46,131 nucleotides of DNA from Pseudomonadales bacterium (GCA_017854255.1 JAFMIA010000018.1:1-46131); one strand, 5' to 3'. Positions 26,705 to 39,329 are shown, counted from the stretch's first letter. The notes: generated from the sequence alone by a model not told the origin. Numbers and translations: made by a program.

Positions 26705-27870
26705 TGTGCTCCTCCTGCTGCCTTTACAACTTGTTCAACCGCATCCGTGAGGCTGGTTGCCGCAATCACTTTAACGTCGCTTTCAGCCAACGTTTTGACA
26801 CCGAGCTCTGCGTTATTGCCTTCAAATCTAACAACAACCGGCACACTCACACCGACCTCTTTAACCGCTCCGATAATGCCCTCAGCAATAATGTCGCAAC
26901 GGACGATCCCGCCAAAGATATTGATCAGGACCGCCTTAACCGCCGTATCCGACAAGATGATCTTAAAGGCTTCGCTCACCGCTTCCTTGGTTGCACCGCC
27001 GCCAACATCCAAGAAATTTGCAGGTTGTCCCCCAAACAGTTTGACCAAATCCATCGTTCCCATGGCCAATCCAGCACCGTTCACCATACAGCCGATGTTG
27101 CCTTCAAGGGCTACGTAATTCAGTCCAAACTTGGCAGCTTGCGCCTCACGCTCATCTTCTTGAGAAGCATCATTCATCAAGGCAAGCGCCTTCTGGCGAT
27201 ACAGGGCATTACCATCGATCGAGACCTTCGCATCGAGGCAATGTATATCGCCAGCCTCGGTCACAACCAAGGGGTTAATCTCAAGCAAAGACAAATCGCG
27301 CTCAACAAACAGCTTCGACAGCGTGACAAACACCTGCGCAAACTGATTAATCTGTTTGCCTTCAAGACCCAGCTTAAACGCCATCTCACGACCCTGGTAG
27401 GCCTGCCCACCCAACGCCGGGTCAATCACCGCCCGGAGAATTTTTTCAGGCGTTTCTTCAGCAACTTGTTCAATTTCAACGCCCCCTTCCGTGGACGCCA
27501 TAAAGACGACCCGCCGGCTGGAGCGATCAATCACTGCACCTAAATACAATTCACGTGCAATATCAGTGCAGGTTTCGACAAAAATCTTAGAAACAGGCTG
27601 GCCATGCTCGTCTGTTTGAAAGGTCACTAAATTGGTTCCAATCAAACTGTCGGCAAACGCTTTGATCTCATCAAAGTCAGAAAACAGCTTCACACCACCG
27701 GCTTTACCACGGCCCCCGGCATGCACTTGCGCCTTAACAACCCATCGGTCACCGCCAATTTTCTTGGCTGCTGCCACGGCTTCATCACCGCTGTCTACAG
27801 CAATTCCCTCCGAAACGGGCAGACCATATTCAGCGAACAATTGCTTGGCTTGGTACTCATGAAGATTCAT
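26701..27870 (-). CDS. sucC: Succinyl-CoA synthetase beta subunit SucC
   Basis: SucC carries the ATP-grasp nucleotide site that exchanges phosphate with His247 of SucD. The 389 residues have the standard start [16 protein letters not shown], the grasp stretch [18 protein letters not shown] and the C-terminal [18 protein letters not shown] precedes the ATG. Unlike the compact joints upstream, a 540-bp non-coding stretch with two repeat arrays separates it from lpd, so an internal promoter or processing site is likely. Confidence 0.98.
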   Translation of the reverse strand: MNLHEYQAKQLFAEYGLPVSEGIAVDSGDEAVAAAKKIGGDRWVVKAQVHAGGRGKAGGVKLFSDFDEIKAFADSLIGTNLVTFQTDEHGQPVSKIFVETCTDIARELYLGAVIDRSSRRVVFMASTEGGVEIEQVAEETPEKILRAVIDPALGGQAYQGREMAFKLGLEGKQINQFAQVFVTLSKLFVERDLSLLEINPLVVTEAGDIHCLDAKVSIDGNALYRQKALALMNDASQEDEREAQAAKFGLNYVALEGNIGCMVNGAGLAMGTMDLVKLFGGQPANFLDVGGGATKEAVSEAFKIILSDTAVKAVLINIFGGIVRCDIIAEGIIGAVKEVGVSVPVVVRFEGNNAELGVKTLAESDVKVIAATSLTDAVEQVVKAAGGAQ

Positions 27871-27917
27871 ATACTGCTTCCCTTTGGTTCATTGTAATCG
27901 TTGTTAATTTGTCGGGG

Positions 27918-27953
27918 CATTAGCGCTTTTCACTGCGTTCTTCGCCGCTAATG
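27918..27953. promoter_or_regulatory. 8-bp stem in the sucC leader
   Basis: CATTAGCG (27918-27925) pairs exactly with CGCTAATG (27946-27953), enclosing 20 bases. It sits about 47 bases upstream of the sucC ATG on the transcribed strand. It lacks a U-tract and may be a processing or stability element. Confidence 0.45.
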
Positions 27954-27975
27954 TCCTTTTTTACCAGGCGCTTTT

Positions 27976-28010
27976 AGCTATTAGCTTTTAGCTTTGCGCG
28001 TTTAGCTTTC
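27976..28010. repeat. AGCTTTT-type 7-bp direct repeats
   Basis: Plus-strand copies AGCTATT (27976), AGCTTTT (27983), AGCTTTG (27990) and AGCTTTC (28004), the last after one 7-bp non-matching unit, lie in the lpd-sucC gap between the leader stem and the 19-bp array. Confidence 0.6.
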
Positions 28011-28054
28011 CGCTATTCCAGATGCCCTTCCCGCAAGTTTATGGCGTTTCCCGC

Positions 28055-28149
28055 TCTTCTTTTATTTCGCTTTCTCGCTTTTATTTCGCTGTCTCGCTTT
28101 TGGCCCGCTTCCTCGCTTTTAGCCCGCTTTCTCGCTTTTGGCCCGCTTT
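28055..28149. repeat. 19-bp tandem repeat array in the lpd-sucC gap
   Basis: Five head-to-tail 19-bp units start at 28055, 28074, 28093, 28112 and 28131, and a partial sixth begins at 28150. The plus-strand consensus is CTCGCTTTTGGCCCGCTTT. The first unit is the most diverged and the last three differ at only one or two positions, so the array looks freshly expanded at its lpd-proximal end. On the transcribed strand it is purine-rich (AAAGCGGGCCAAAAGCGAG). The flanking 28156-28410 up to the lpd stop holds no gene, only scattered T-runs and short hairpins. Confidence 0.85.
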
Positions 28150-28410
28150 CTCGCTATGTCGGCCACTCGCATAGGATTACTGCGTGTTTAAACCGTGATG
28201 GTCTTACCAACATCACACGCGTGCTGTTAAGCACCGTTTGGCGCTGGGTGAAAACCGTTTTTGACCTTTTTTGACGAACCCTTTCCGCGAACACCGCCGG
28301 GAATGTGCGAGCTGCGCCAAAACGCAAACCGCGCTGCGCCCTTTTCTTTCACCCCTCTTTTGAGGCCCGCAACCCAAGCCGTCAGCCTAGCGCCGCCTCA
28401 ACATCCGTTC

Positions 28411-31105
<2,695 letters not shown>

Positions 31106-31111
31106 GCGCTC

Positions 31112-33985
31112 TTAACTCCTGGCTTGAATCGTTTCAATTTCAGCGAACTCACCGTTTAAAGCCAGTGAGACCAAAGCATCCTGCTGTGCCTGGTGCAGGC
31201 CCATATTGCCCGCAGCGGCAGCCGCCGATGCCGCCCTACCCGCATACTTGAGATGTAGTTCTGCGACGTGGTTTTGTAATGCGCGCCGAATATGATGTTG
31301 GCTGCTATACCATGCACCCTGATTCATCGGCTCCTCTTGGCACCAAATGGCTTCCCTAACATTGACAAAATCCGCGAGCGCCACGCCCAAAGCATCTTGC
31401 GGAAATGGATACAGCTGCTCAATGCGAATAATTGCGACATGATCAAGGTTTAGCCGATCGCGCTCATTCTTTAAGTCATAATAAACTTTGCCACTGCACA
31501 AGATTAAACGGGTCACTCGCTCGTAGTTTATGCCGGATAAATCCTCAGCAATGACCGTCTCAAAAGTACCGTCCGTTAAGGCCGTCAGACTGGACACCGC
31601 CTCCGGGTGGCGGAGCAGACTTTTCGGCGTTAAGACGATAAGCGGCTTTTTAGCTTGCCGGAGCATCTGCCGCCGCAACAAATGATAAATCTGTGCTGGC
31701 GTGGTCGGAACACAGACTTGGATATTATGTTCTGCGGAGAGTTGCAAGTAGCGTTCTAGCCGGGCTGACGAGTGCTCCGGACCTGCGCCTTCATAGCCGT
31801 GGGGTAACAACAGCGTCAACCCAGATAAACGCGCCCACTTGTGCTCGCCACTGGTTATAAATTGGTCAATCACCACTTGGGCACCGTTGGCAAAATCCCC
31901 GAACTGCGCTTCCCAAATAACGAGCGTTTTCGGGCTGGTCTGGGAATACCCATATTCAAAAGCAAGCACCGCTTCCTCTGACAAAAACGAGTCATACAAG
32001 GCGAAGTCGCCAGGCAAACCAATCGCACCAATCGGCAAGATGGCCTCATCGGTCAGCTGGTCATGCAACACGGCATGGCGATGGGCAAAGGTTCCGCGCC
32101 CAACGTCTTGCCCCGTTAGCCGAACATTATGGCCCTCGCTCAAAAGCGTGGCATAGGCCATCATCTCTGCAAATCCCCAGTTGCAGGCCAGCTCCCCTGA
32201 CCCCATTAAAGCTCGGTCTTTGAGAATTTTATCGACCTGGCGATGCACTGTAACCGAACACGCAAGATTATCGATCGCACCGGAAAGCGCTTTAAATTGC
32301 GCACTGTCAAATCGGGTATCAACCGGAGTGTCCCAATCTCGACCCAAATAGGGCGTCCAGTCAACATACAAACTCGCATTGGGCTCTTTGAGATAATCCC
32401 ATGCCACCGCATTGCCTTCATCTAAAGCGTCTCGATAAGCAATGATTCGTCGCTCGTACTCGGCCAGTTCAATGGCGCCCTCATGAATCAGCTTTTGTGA
32501 AAATTGCGCGAGTGTCGTCGGATGCGCGCGGATTGTTTCGTACATTTTTGGCTGAGTGATTGCTGGCTCATCGCCTTCGTTATGCCCTCGACGTCGATAG
32601 CAAACGATATCAATGACGACATCCTTCTTAAATCGCATTCGATAGTCGAGCGCCATTTGGGACACAAACAAAACGGCAACTGGGTCATCACCGTTTACAT
32701 GGAAGATTGGGGCTTGCACCATTTTTGCGACTTCCGTGCAATAACGCGCCGACCGAGCGTCCTCACGTTTACTAATGGTGTAACCGATCTGATTATTAAT
32801 AATAATGTGCAGCGTCCCACCCGTATAAAAGCCTCGGGTTTGAGACATTTGAAAGGTCTCCATGACAACGCCCTGACCCGCAAAGGCTGCATCACCATGA
32901 ACGTTGATGGCAAGCACCTTGTCACCGACCGAGTCCCCGCGCCGGTCCATTCTAGCGCGAACAGATCCTGCGATAACGGGTGCCGCGATCTCAAGATGGC
33001 TCGGATTAAATCCAAGCGCCAAGTGCATTTCGCCACCGGGCGTCATCAGGTTAGAGGAGAACCCTTGATGATATTTAACATCGCCTGACCCTTCTGAGGG
33101 CTGATAGCGTCCTTCGAACTCATCAAACAGTGCTGCTGGATCTTTTCCAAGCAGATTAACCAAAACGTTTAATCGTCCTCTGTGCGCCATACCGATCACG
33201 GTTTCAACGACACCCGATGACCCTGCTCGATGAATCAGTTCTGCCAAACAACAGATAAATGTTTCGGCGCCTTCAAGTCCAAACCGTTTGGTACCAGGAT
33301 ATTTTTTGCCCAGATAGAGCTCGAGTCCTTCGGCGGCAAGGATTCGATCAAGCAGCCGTCGTTTGGTGCCATGGCCATAGTACGGCTTGGTCCGCGTGCT
33401 CTCCATGCGTTCCTGCACCCAGGACAACTCCTCTTGGTCGGAGATATGCATGTATTCCGCGCCAATGGATCCGCAGTAGGTTTCTTCCAGCGCTGCCACG
33501 ATTTCGGACAGGGGCGCCTCAGACTCACCCATAGCCAGCGAACCAACCTGGAAGCGAGTATCTCGATCCGCATCTGACAAACCATGATATTCAAGCGTGA
33601 GCGACGGCACATCTTCTTTTATTTCAAGGCCAAGCGGATCAAGATCGGCCCGCAGATGTCCTCGGCGACGATAACCGTTGATCAACTCGCCGACGGCGAA
33701 CTGTTTGCGCTCATGATTGGCTGAAATCGAAGACGCAGAGGCAGGTACAACCCGCGCTTGGTTTTTGGCTAAGAGTAGGAAATGGTCTCGGACTGTGGCG
33801 TGAGACAGATCCTGGCTTGCAGCGCTAGGATCTACCTTTGGGAGCTGATCGAAGTAGGCCCGCCAAGCCCCTGGGCAGCCCTCTGGGTTAACAAGGTAAT
33901 CCTCGAATAGCGCTTCCACATAGGCGGCATTACTGCCAGAGATGTGCCCGCTTTGCCACATCGATTCCATGGAGCCTTTGGACAT
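31112..33985 (-). CDS. sucA: 2-oxoglutarate dehydrogenase E1 component SucA
   Basis: SucA decarboxylates 2-oxoglutarate with thiamine diphosphate and succinylates the SucB lipoyl group. With the ATG at 33985 the protein has 957 residues (E. coli 933). The start MSKGSMESMWQSGHISG resembles Pseudomonas SucA N-termini. A TTG seven codons earlier and an ATG five codons later are possible. Motifs include GMAHRGRLN, the ThDP stretch NVHGDAAFAGQGVV with NNQIGYT, and the C-terminal WCQEEPMNQGAW. It is 89 bp downstream of sdhB and 6 bp upstream of sucB. Confidence 0.97.
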   Translation of the reverse strand: MSKGSMESMWQSGHISGSNAAYVEALFEDYLVNPEGCPGAWRAYFDQLPKVDPSAASQDLSHATVRDHFLLLAKNQARVVPASASSISANHERKQFAVGELINGYRRRGHLRADLDPLGLEIKEDVPSLTLEYHGLSDADRDTRFQVGSLAMGESEAPLSEIVAALEETYCGSIGAEYMHISDQEELSWVQERMESTRTKPYYGHGTKRRLLDRILAAEGLELYLGKKYPGTKRFGLEGAETFICCLAELIHRAGSSGVVETVIGMAHRGRLNVLVNLLGKDPAALFDEFEGRYQPSEGSGDVKYHQGFSSNLMTPGGEMHLALGFNPSHLEIAAPVIAGSVRARMDRRGDSVGDKVLAINVHGDAAFAGQGVVMETFQMSQTRGFYTGGTLHIIINNQIGYTISKREDARSARYCTEVAKMVQAPIFHVNGDDPVAVLFVSQMALDYRMRFKKDVVIDIVCYRRRGHNEGDEPAITQPKMYETIRAHPTTLAQFSQKLIHEGAIELAEYERRIIAYRDALDEGNAVAWDYLKEPNASLYVDWTPYLGRDWDTPVDTRFDSAQFKALSGAIDNLACSVTVHRQVDKILKDRALMGSGELACNWGFAEMMAYATLLSEGHNVRLTGQDVGRGTFAHRHAVLHDQLTDEAILPIGAIGLPGDFALYDSFLSEEAVLAFEYGYSQTSPKTLVIWEAQFGDFANGAQVVIDQFITSGEHKWARLSGLTLLLPHGYEGAGPEHSSARLERYLQLSAEHNIQVCVPTTPAQIYHLLRRQMLRQAKKPLIVLTPKSLLRHPEAVSSLTALTDGTFETVIAEDLSGINYERVTRLILCSGKVYYDLKNERDRLNLDHVAIIRIEQLYPFPQDALGVALADFVNVREAIWCQEEPMNQGAWYSSQHHIRRALQNHVAELHLKYAGRAASAAAAAGNMGLHQAQQDALVSLALNGEFAEIETIQARS

Positions 33986-34074
33986 GTTCGACAACTCTGT
34001 TTTCAAAGCCGCCTATTGTAGCCAACCTAGCCGTCGATCGATATCTCTTCGCACAGAAAAATGACCAAATTTGA

Positions 34075-34779
34075 TTAAACTGCTCGTTCCATCAACATAT
34101 TACGAATGTGACCAATGGCCCGAGTTGGGTTCAATCCCTTGGGGCAAACGCTCACGCAGTTCATGATGCCGCGACAGCGAAACACACTGAAGGGATCTTC
34201 AAGGTCACTTAATCGCGCCTCGGTTGCCGTGTCACGACTATCGGCTATAAACCGATAAGCCTGAAGCAAGCCTGCTGGACCAATGAATTTATCAGGATTC
34301 CACCAAAAACTCGGGCAAGACGTTGAGCAACAGGCACACAAAATACACTCATACAGGCCGTCCAGTTTCTCTCGATCTTCCGGGCTCTGCAGACGCTCCA
34401 TCTTTGGTGGCAGCGTATCGTTTATTAGGTACGGTTGGACTTTCTTGTAATTATCATAGAATTGGGTCATATCGACGACCAAGTCTCGAATAACCGGCAG
34501 TCCGGGCAACGGACGAAGCTTCAATTTCCCGCCGCGCGCAACTTCCGATACGGGCGTAATACATGCCAGACCGTTCTTGCCATTCATGTTGACCCCGTCA
34601 GAGCCACAAACCCCCTCCCGACAGCTGCGCCGATAGGTCACCGACGCATCTTGTTCTTTAATCAGCGCCATAACATCCAACACCATGAGATCACGGCCTT
34701 CGGGGATCTCCACCGTGTAATCTGACATGTAGGGCCGATCGTCGGTCTCTGGGTTATATCGATATATACTGACTTGCAT
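34075..34779 (-). CDS. sdhB: Succinate dehydrogenase iron-sulfur subunit SdhB
   Basis: SdhB passes electrons from the SdhA flavin through [2Fe-2S], [4Fe-4S] and [3Fe-4S] clusters to ubiquinone. The ligands are visible in SCREGVCGSDGVN...ACI, CILCACCSTSCP and CRGIMNCVSVCPKGL. The frame opens at a TTG, but the ATG at 34779, with GAAGGA about 7 bases upstream, gives the usual 234-residue protein beginning MQVSIYRYNPE. An exceptionally long gap with a 17-bp repeat array separates it from sdhA, where only a few bases are normal. Confidence 0.98.
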   Translation of the reverse strand: MQVSIYRYNPETDDRPYMSDYTVEIPEGRDLMVLDVMALIKEQDASVTYRRSCREGVCGSDGVNMNGKNGLACITPVSEVARGGKLKLRPLPGLPVIRDLVVDMTQFYDNYKKVQPYLINDTLPPKMERLQSPEDREKLDGLYECILCACCSTSCPSFWWNPDKFIGPAGLLQAYRFIADSRDTATEARLSDLEDPFSVFRCRGIMNCVSVCPKGLNPTRAIGHIRNMLMERAV

Positions 34780-34798
34780 AATCTGTCCTTCGTCCAAA

Positions 34799-34849
34799 GC
34801 GTTTTTATTTTCAAATCGTTTTTAATTTCAAAGCGTTTTTGGTTTCAAA
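34799..34849. repeat. 17-bp tandem repeat, three copies, upstream of sdhB
   Basis: Three head-to-tail units start at 34799, 34816 and 34833 with plus-strand consensus GCGTTTTTNNTTTCAAA. The copies differ mainly at the two central positions. The array ends about 20 bases before the sdhB ATG on the transcribed strand, directly upstream of the ribosome site. Confidence 0.85.
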
Positions 34850-35109
34850 GCGCGCCTTTGTCTGTCGCGCTCGCTTCTCGTTTTCTAATGCGCTGGGCCA
34901 TACTCAGCGTCAATACCTTCAAGTCGGTTTACAGGCCAGTGCCTTGCCTAGCCTCATTTCAGAGTTAACGCACCCTCTTTCAAATGATTTCAGGTCGGGC
35001 TCGAACCCAACCTAACGGAGCCATCAGGCTAAACAGGCTCTTCTAAGGCGCGTTCTATCCGGCGCGGGCTTGCCATGGCGGGTTACGCCACGACACCCCT
35101 TTTAGTTCC
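34850..35109. other. Rest of the sdhA-sdhB intergenic region, no gene
   Basis: Together with the repeat array this makes a gap of about 330 bp inside the sdhCDAB operon. Two short inverted repeats are visible: TGGCG/CGCCA at 35076-35080/35086-35090, just after the sdhA stop, and a 7-bp stem with one wobble pair around 35010-35035. No open frame with a ribosome site or family resemblance is seen. Confidence 0.6.
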
Positions 35110-36885
35110 CTAGTACTTTCGAATCATCGGCTCCATCGTGTCCATGATTTTTGGACTAAAATTCACGGCGCGCTGACTCAACTGCTTTGTTTCTGGCGAA
35201 TAAATCGAATGCGCCAACCAATTCTCATCATCGCGCTCTTGGAAATCATCCCGAGCATGGGCACCCCGACTCTCGCGACGGCCCTCAGCGCTGAATGCGG
35301 TTGCTTCAGCGATTTCTAAAAGATTGTCCAACTCTAGCGCTTCCAACCGCGCCGTATTGAACGCCATTGATTTGTCCCCGAGGTAGGCGTCCCCAATCCG
35401 CGCTCTAAGTTCCTCGAGCTTCTTAATGCCTTCTTGCATCGGCGCCTCCTTGCGGAACACCCCAAAATTCAGTTGCATACATTCTTGAAGCTCGCGCTTT
35501 AGCTGAGCGGGTGCCTCACCCGTTGAGGTTGACGCATTCCATCGCCCTAACCGCCCCATCGCTTGCTCGACATCCGAGTCGCTCGAGGCTTGCAATTCAA
35601 TGCCTGAAGTCAACGCTTGATTAATATAAAGGCCAGCGGACCGACCAAAAACGACCAAATCCAACAAGGAATTTCCACCCAAACGATTAGCGCCGTGAAC
35701 CGAAACGCAGGCTGCCTCACCAACGGCATAGAGCCCATCAACGATTTTATCTTGCCCATTGGCATCAATCGTAATTGCCTGACCATGAATGTTGGTGGGC
35801 AAGCCGCCCATCATATAGTGACAGGTCGGAACAACTGGAATGGGCTCCTTGACCGGATCAACATGTGCAAAGGTCTTGGATAATTCCACAATCCCAGGGA
35901 GTCTTGAATGCAGGATATCCTCACCAAGATGGTCTAGTTTAAGAAGCACATGATCGCCGTTCGGACCGGCACCACGACCTTCCAAAATCTCGAGCACCAT
36001 ACTCCGAGCCACTACATCCCGACCCGCCAGATCCTTGGCATTCGGTGCATAGCGCTCCATGAACCGCTCGCCATCTTTATTAACCAGATAGCCGCCCTCA
36101 CCGCGGCAACCCTCGGTGACCAATGTACCAGCCCCCGCTATCCCGGTGGGATGAAACTGCCACATCTCCATGTCTTGCTGCACGAATCCGGCTCTTAGCG
36201 CCATGCCGGTGCCATCGCCCGTGTTCATCAACGCGTTGGTGGTCGAGGCATAGATTCGGCCCGCGCCACCTGTGGCCAATACGGTTGCTTTCGACTTAAT
36301 GTAAGAAACCTCACCCGTCTCCATACAAATCGCAATCACACCTGTGACGGCACCGGCTGCATTTTTCACCAAGTCGACAGCGAACCATTCACTAAAAATA
36401 GTGGATCCGGCTGCGATATTGCCTTGATACAAAGTGTGCAGCAGCGCATGACCGGTTCGATCCGCCGCGGCGCAGGTTCTTGCGGCTTGCCCGCCCTTAC
36501 CAAAATCTTTGCTTTGACCCCCAAACGGGCGCTGATAGATGCGGCCATTTTCCTTTCTTGAAAACGGTAGTCCCATGTGTTCGAGTTCAAAAACCGCCTC
36601 AGGCCCCACACTGCACATATATTCAATCGCATCTTGGTCACCAATATAATCAGAGCCCTTGACGGTGTCGTACATATGCCAGCGCCAGTCATCGTCTGGG
36701 TCCTCACTCGCAATCGCACAGGTAATACCGCCTTGAGCCGAGACGGTGTGAGACCGCGTTGGGAATACCTTGGACACCACCGCCGTCTTATGACCGGACT
36801 GCGCCAACTGCAGCGCCGTGCGCAAACCCGATCCGCCGCCGCCCACGATGATGGCGTCGAATTCCAATGTTGGTAGATTAGACAT
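35110..36885 (-). CDS. sdhA: Succinate dehydrogenase flavoprotein subunit SdhA
   Basis: SdhA oxidises succinate to fumarate on the cytosolic face of complex II. The 591 residues have the FAD loop [13 protein letters not shown], the covalent-FAD His46 ([11 protein letters not shown]), the substrate-binding HPTGI and the capping stretch HYMMGG with the catalytic arginine region [10 protein letters not shown]. It begins 2 bp after the sdhD stop, as expected for sdhCDAB, and ends with the standard short MIRKY tail. Confidence 0.98.
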   Translation of the reverse strand: MSNLPTLEFDAIIVGGGGSGLRTALQLAQSGHKTAVVSKVFPTRSHTVSAQGGITCAIASEDPDDDWRWHMYDTVKGSDYIGDQDAIEYMCSVGPEAVFELEHMGLPFSRKENGRIYQRPFGGQSKDFGKGGQAARTCAAADRTGHALLHTLYQGNIAAGSTIFSEWFAVDLVKNAAGAVTGVIAICMETGEVSYIKSKATVLATGGAGRIYASTTNALMNTGDGTGMALRAGFVQQDMEMWQFHPTGIAGAGTLVTEGCRGEGGYLVNKDGERFMERYAPNAKDLAGRDVVARSMVLEILEGRGAGPNGDHVLLKLDHLGEDILHSRLPGIVELSKTFAHVDPVKEPIPVVPTCHYMMGGLPTNIHGQAITIDANGQDKIVDGLYAVGEAACVSVHGANRLGGNSLLDLVVFGRSAGLYINQALTSGIELQASSDSDVEQAMGRLGRWNASTSTGEAPAQLKRELQECMQLNFGVFRKEAPMQEGIKKLEELRARIGDAYLGDKSMAFNTARLEALELDNLLEIAEATAFSAEGRRESRGAHARDDFQERDDENWLAHSIYSPETKQLSQRAVNFSPKIMDTMEPMIRKY

Positions 36886-36887
36886 GA

Positions 36888-37256
36888 TTAATTACCCCAC
36901 AAAATTTTGATGCCCCAGAGCAAATAGGCCAGAATCGCAAGCAGGCAGACCGACTGATAAATCGAACGAAGTCGATCCCCTTTCGGTCCCATCGTGCGCG
37001 CTCTCAAGTAGTCTGTGCCCACTGTCCACATTCCGATCCAAGCGTGCGCGCAGGTCGCAATCAAGGTCACGAGTGTCGCCAGCTGCATCCAAGTCGTACT
37101 AAAAAGCGCGGCCCAAACCGCAAACGACATCTCGTCTGAGATGAGCATAAATCCCAGCAAATACAACGTATAAACCCCCATCACGACCGATGAGCCACGC
37201 TGAATATACCAATCACTGACCCCATTTTTAGATAGGCCTGTTACTTGTGTAACCAT
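36888..37256 (-). CDS. sdhD: Succinate dehydrogenase membrane anchor SdhD
   Basis: SdhD is one of the two cytochrome b556 anchor subunits. The ATG at 37256, with AGGAG 9 bases upstream, gives 122 residues. The longer frame upstream has no support. Three membrane helices are apparent (about 24-42, 53-72 and 95-116). The heme-ligand histidine and quinone-site Asp-Tyr are in [13 protein letters not shown]. It is placed between sdhC and sdhA. Confidence 0.95.
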   Translation of the reverse strand: MVTQVTGLSKNGVSDWYIQRGSSVVMGVYTLYLLGFMLISDEMSFAVWAALFSTTWMQLATLVTLIATCAHAWIGMWTVGTDYLRARTMGPKGDRLRSIYQSVCLLAILAYLLWGIKILWGN

Positions 37257-37311
37257 ATTCTTTCTCCTGCTCTTTGCTACGCGCTGGGACGTCAACTAGA
37301 TGATAAGTTGC

Positions 37312-37698
37312 TTAGATAATCCAAACCGTCACCAAAGCAATTAAAATGGCGGACACGACCAAGGTAATGTAGGCCGCTCGTGTTCCAGCGACGAGACTCT
37401 CTGAGTCACTTCCGTCCATTATTAAATGCTTTACGCCAGCCACAAAGTGATAGGCCAAAGCGGCCAGCACAACCCAGGCAATGCCCTTACCAATCGGGGT
37501 CGCCAAACTGGCTTTGAGCCCCTCGAATTCAGCGGGTGAGGACAATGACACTTCAAGCCCATAGAGTAACAAACCAAGCCCAACAAAAAGCACCACCCCA
37601 GCGATCCGATGGGAGATCGACGCAAGGGCTATAATCGGCCAGCGGAACTGGAGCAGATCACCGATACCGACATTGATAGGTCTTTTATCTTGCTTCAT
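37312..37698 (-). CDS. sdhC: Succinate dehydrogenase cytochrome b556 subunit SdhC
   Basis: SdhC is the other complex II anchor, 128 residues with three membrane helices (about 22-47, 66-86 and 105-127). The quinone-site Ser/Arg motif SISHRIAG and the heme-ligand region YHFVAGVKHLIMD are present. GGGAGAG lies 8 bases before the ATG. It is the first gene of the 12-kb TCA run and divergent from gltA, so its promoter must lie in the 350-bp region 37699-38048. Confidence 0.96.
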   Translation of the reverse strand: MKQDKRPINVGIGDLLQFRWPIIALASISHRIAGVVLFVGLGLLLYGLEVSLSSPAEFEGLKASLATPIGKGIAWVVLAALAYHFVAGVKHLIMDGSDSESLVAGTRAAYITLVVSAILIALVTVWII

Positions 37699-38048
37699 GG
37701 TTTTGTCTCTCCCAATCTGATTGAACGCAATAGGCGAATCCTTTCCTACGACGCTCTAATTCTGCCAAGGATGGATCCGATCAAGAAGTATTATTGACCG
37801 GGTTGATGGCAAGACAGAGGTAGAACAATCGTCCCGAAGGTTTGATCCCAAGCGACCGGCCGCTTGCAGAATCGCGGCAATCATAGTGCTTGCCCAGCAA
37901 AAAGACAAACCGCTTTGAGACAACCGATCAGGGCGGAAGGCTTTACATCCAAGACCCATTTTGATTACATGTACCACCCGTTTTGCTCGAGGTTGGATCG
38001 TTTAGATCCGACGGCACAAGGCGCCGATTAAGCTGGAATGAGTAAGCT
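37699..38048. promoter_or_regulatory. Divergent sdhC/gltA control region
   Basis: No gene is visible in these 350 bp. On the minus strand TTGATC and AATTAG are separated by 17 bp (about 37785-37757) and could be a weak sdh promoter. On the plus side the gltA leader contains a 5-bp hairpin GGATC/GATCC (37995-37999 with 38005-38009). No consensus -10 is seen for gltA. The position between citrate synthase and succinate dehydrogenase matches the control region used in E. coli by carbon and oxygen regulators, but I cannot identify binding sites here. Confidence 0.5.
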
Positions 38049-39329
38049 ATGAAACACACTGTTCAAATCACGATTGATGGCAAAACCACCGACCTTCCCG
38101 TTCTGGAAGCCACAGCGGGACTGGATGTCGTCGATGTCCGAAGCCTAATTAGTCAGGGTGTCTACACTTATGACCCTGGGTTTTTATCTACCGCAGCGTG
38201 CGACTCCACAATCACTTATATCGATGGGGACGCGGGCATTTTAACCTATTGCGGCTATCCCATCGAACAACTTGCAGACCACTCAGAGCATCTCGAGGTC
38301 TGCTACTTACTGCTCCACAGCGAACTACCGACGGCGGCACAATTACACCAATTTAAGTCCGACATTACGGATCGCATGCCGGTTGATCCCCAGTTTGCGC
38401 AAATCTTCAACGGCTTTACGCAAACCTCGCACCCCATGTCCATGTTGTGTGCGGCGGTTGCGGGTCTTGCGTCGCTATTTCATGAAGGCCTGGACATTTA
38501 CAATCCCGATCACCGTCTTGAATCGGCCATGCAATTGATTGCAAAAATTCCGACGCTCGCAGCCATGAGCTATCGAAAATCAATCGGCGCAACATTTGTC
38601 GACCCGGATCCGGCCTTAGGCTATGCCGAAAACTTTCTGAATATGTGCTTTGGGGAAACTGGCCGAGCCAGCCAAGTCAGTCCAACGCTTGCGCATGCGC
38701 TGGATAAAATATTCATCCTGCATGCCGATCATGAACAAAATGCGTCGACTTCAACCGTGCGCCTGGCGGGTTCTACCGAGGCCAACCCCTATGCTGCCAT
38801 TGCGGCAGGGATTGCGGCGCTATGGGGCCCCTCTCACGGCGGCGCGAATGAGGCTGTTTTGGATATGCTAAACGAGATTGGCGATCTCAGCCGCGTCGGC
38901 GAATATGTCGACAAAGCCAAAGACAAAGAAGACCCCTTTAAATTAATGGGCTTTGGCCACCGGGTTTATAAAAATTTTGATCCTCGAGCAACCGTCATGC
39001 AAGCCAGCTGCCAGGCTGTTTTGGCAGAACAAGGCGTTGAAGAAGAACCCTTATTGAAGGTTGCCAGCGCCCTAGAAAAAATTGCGCGAGAAGAGGCCTA
39101 CTTTATTGACCGCAAGCTCTACCCCAATATTGATTTTTATTCAGGCATTACCCTCAAAGCAATGGGGATTCCAACCCCAATGTACACCGCTTTATTTGCA
39201 CTCGGAAGAATGCCCGGCTGGATCGCACATTGGTCTGAGATGCTCAGCTCGCCCTTTAAAATTGGTCGACCCAGACAATTGTATCTCGGTCCAGTCAAGC
39301 GCGACTATGTCCCTATGGACCAGCGCTAA
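38049..39329 (+). CDS. gltA: Citrate synthase GltA
   Basis: GltA condenses oxaloacetate with acetyl-CoA. The 426 residues match the NADH-sensitive type II form of gram-negative bacteria, including the N-terminal beta domain (residues 1-45). The catalytic residues are His263 (GPSHGGANE), His304 (GFGHRVYK) and Asp362 (NIDFYSG). GGAATGAG lies 6 bases before the ATG. It is divergent from sdhC. ppiB follows after 55 bp on the same strand. Confidence 0.98.
   Translation: MKHTVQITIDGKTTDLPVLEATAGLDVVDVRSLISQGVYTYDPGFLSTAACDSTITYIDGDAGILTYCGYPIEQLADHSEHLEVCYLLLHSELPTAAQLHQFKSDITDRMPVDPQFAQIFNGFTQTSHPMSMLCAAVAGLASLFHEGLDIYNPDHRLESAMQLIAKIPTLAAMSYRKSIGATFVDPDPALGYAENFLNMCFGETGRASQVSPTLAHALDKIFILHADHEQNASTSTVRLAGSTEANPYAAIAAGIAALWGPSHGGANEAVLDMLNEIGDLSRVGEYVDKAKDKEDPFKLMGFGHRVYKNFDPRATVMQASCQAVLAEQGVEEEPLLKVASALEKIAREEAYFIDRKLYPNIDFYSGITLKAMGIPTPMYTALFALGRMPGWIAHWSEMLSSPFKIGRPRQLYLGPVKRDYVPMDQR

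Noticed and set aside
28055-28155. CRISPR-like array
   Set aside because: Units are directly adjacent with no unique spacers and are only 19 bp; no cas genes are present.
35005-35040. tRNA T-arm-like stem-loop in the sdhA-sdhB gap (GGGTTCGAGCCC)
   Set aside because: No anticodon arm, D-arm or acceptor stem can be fitted around it.
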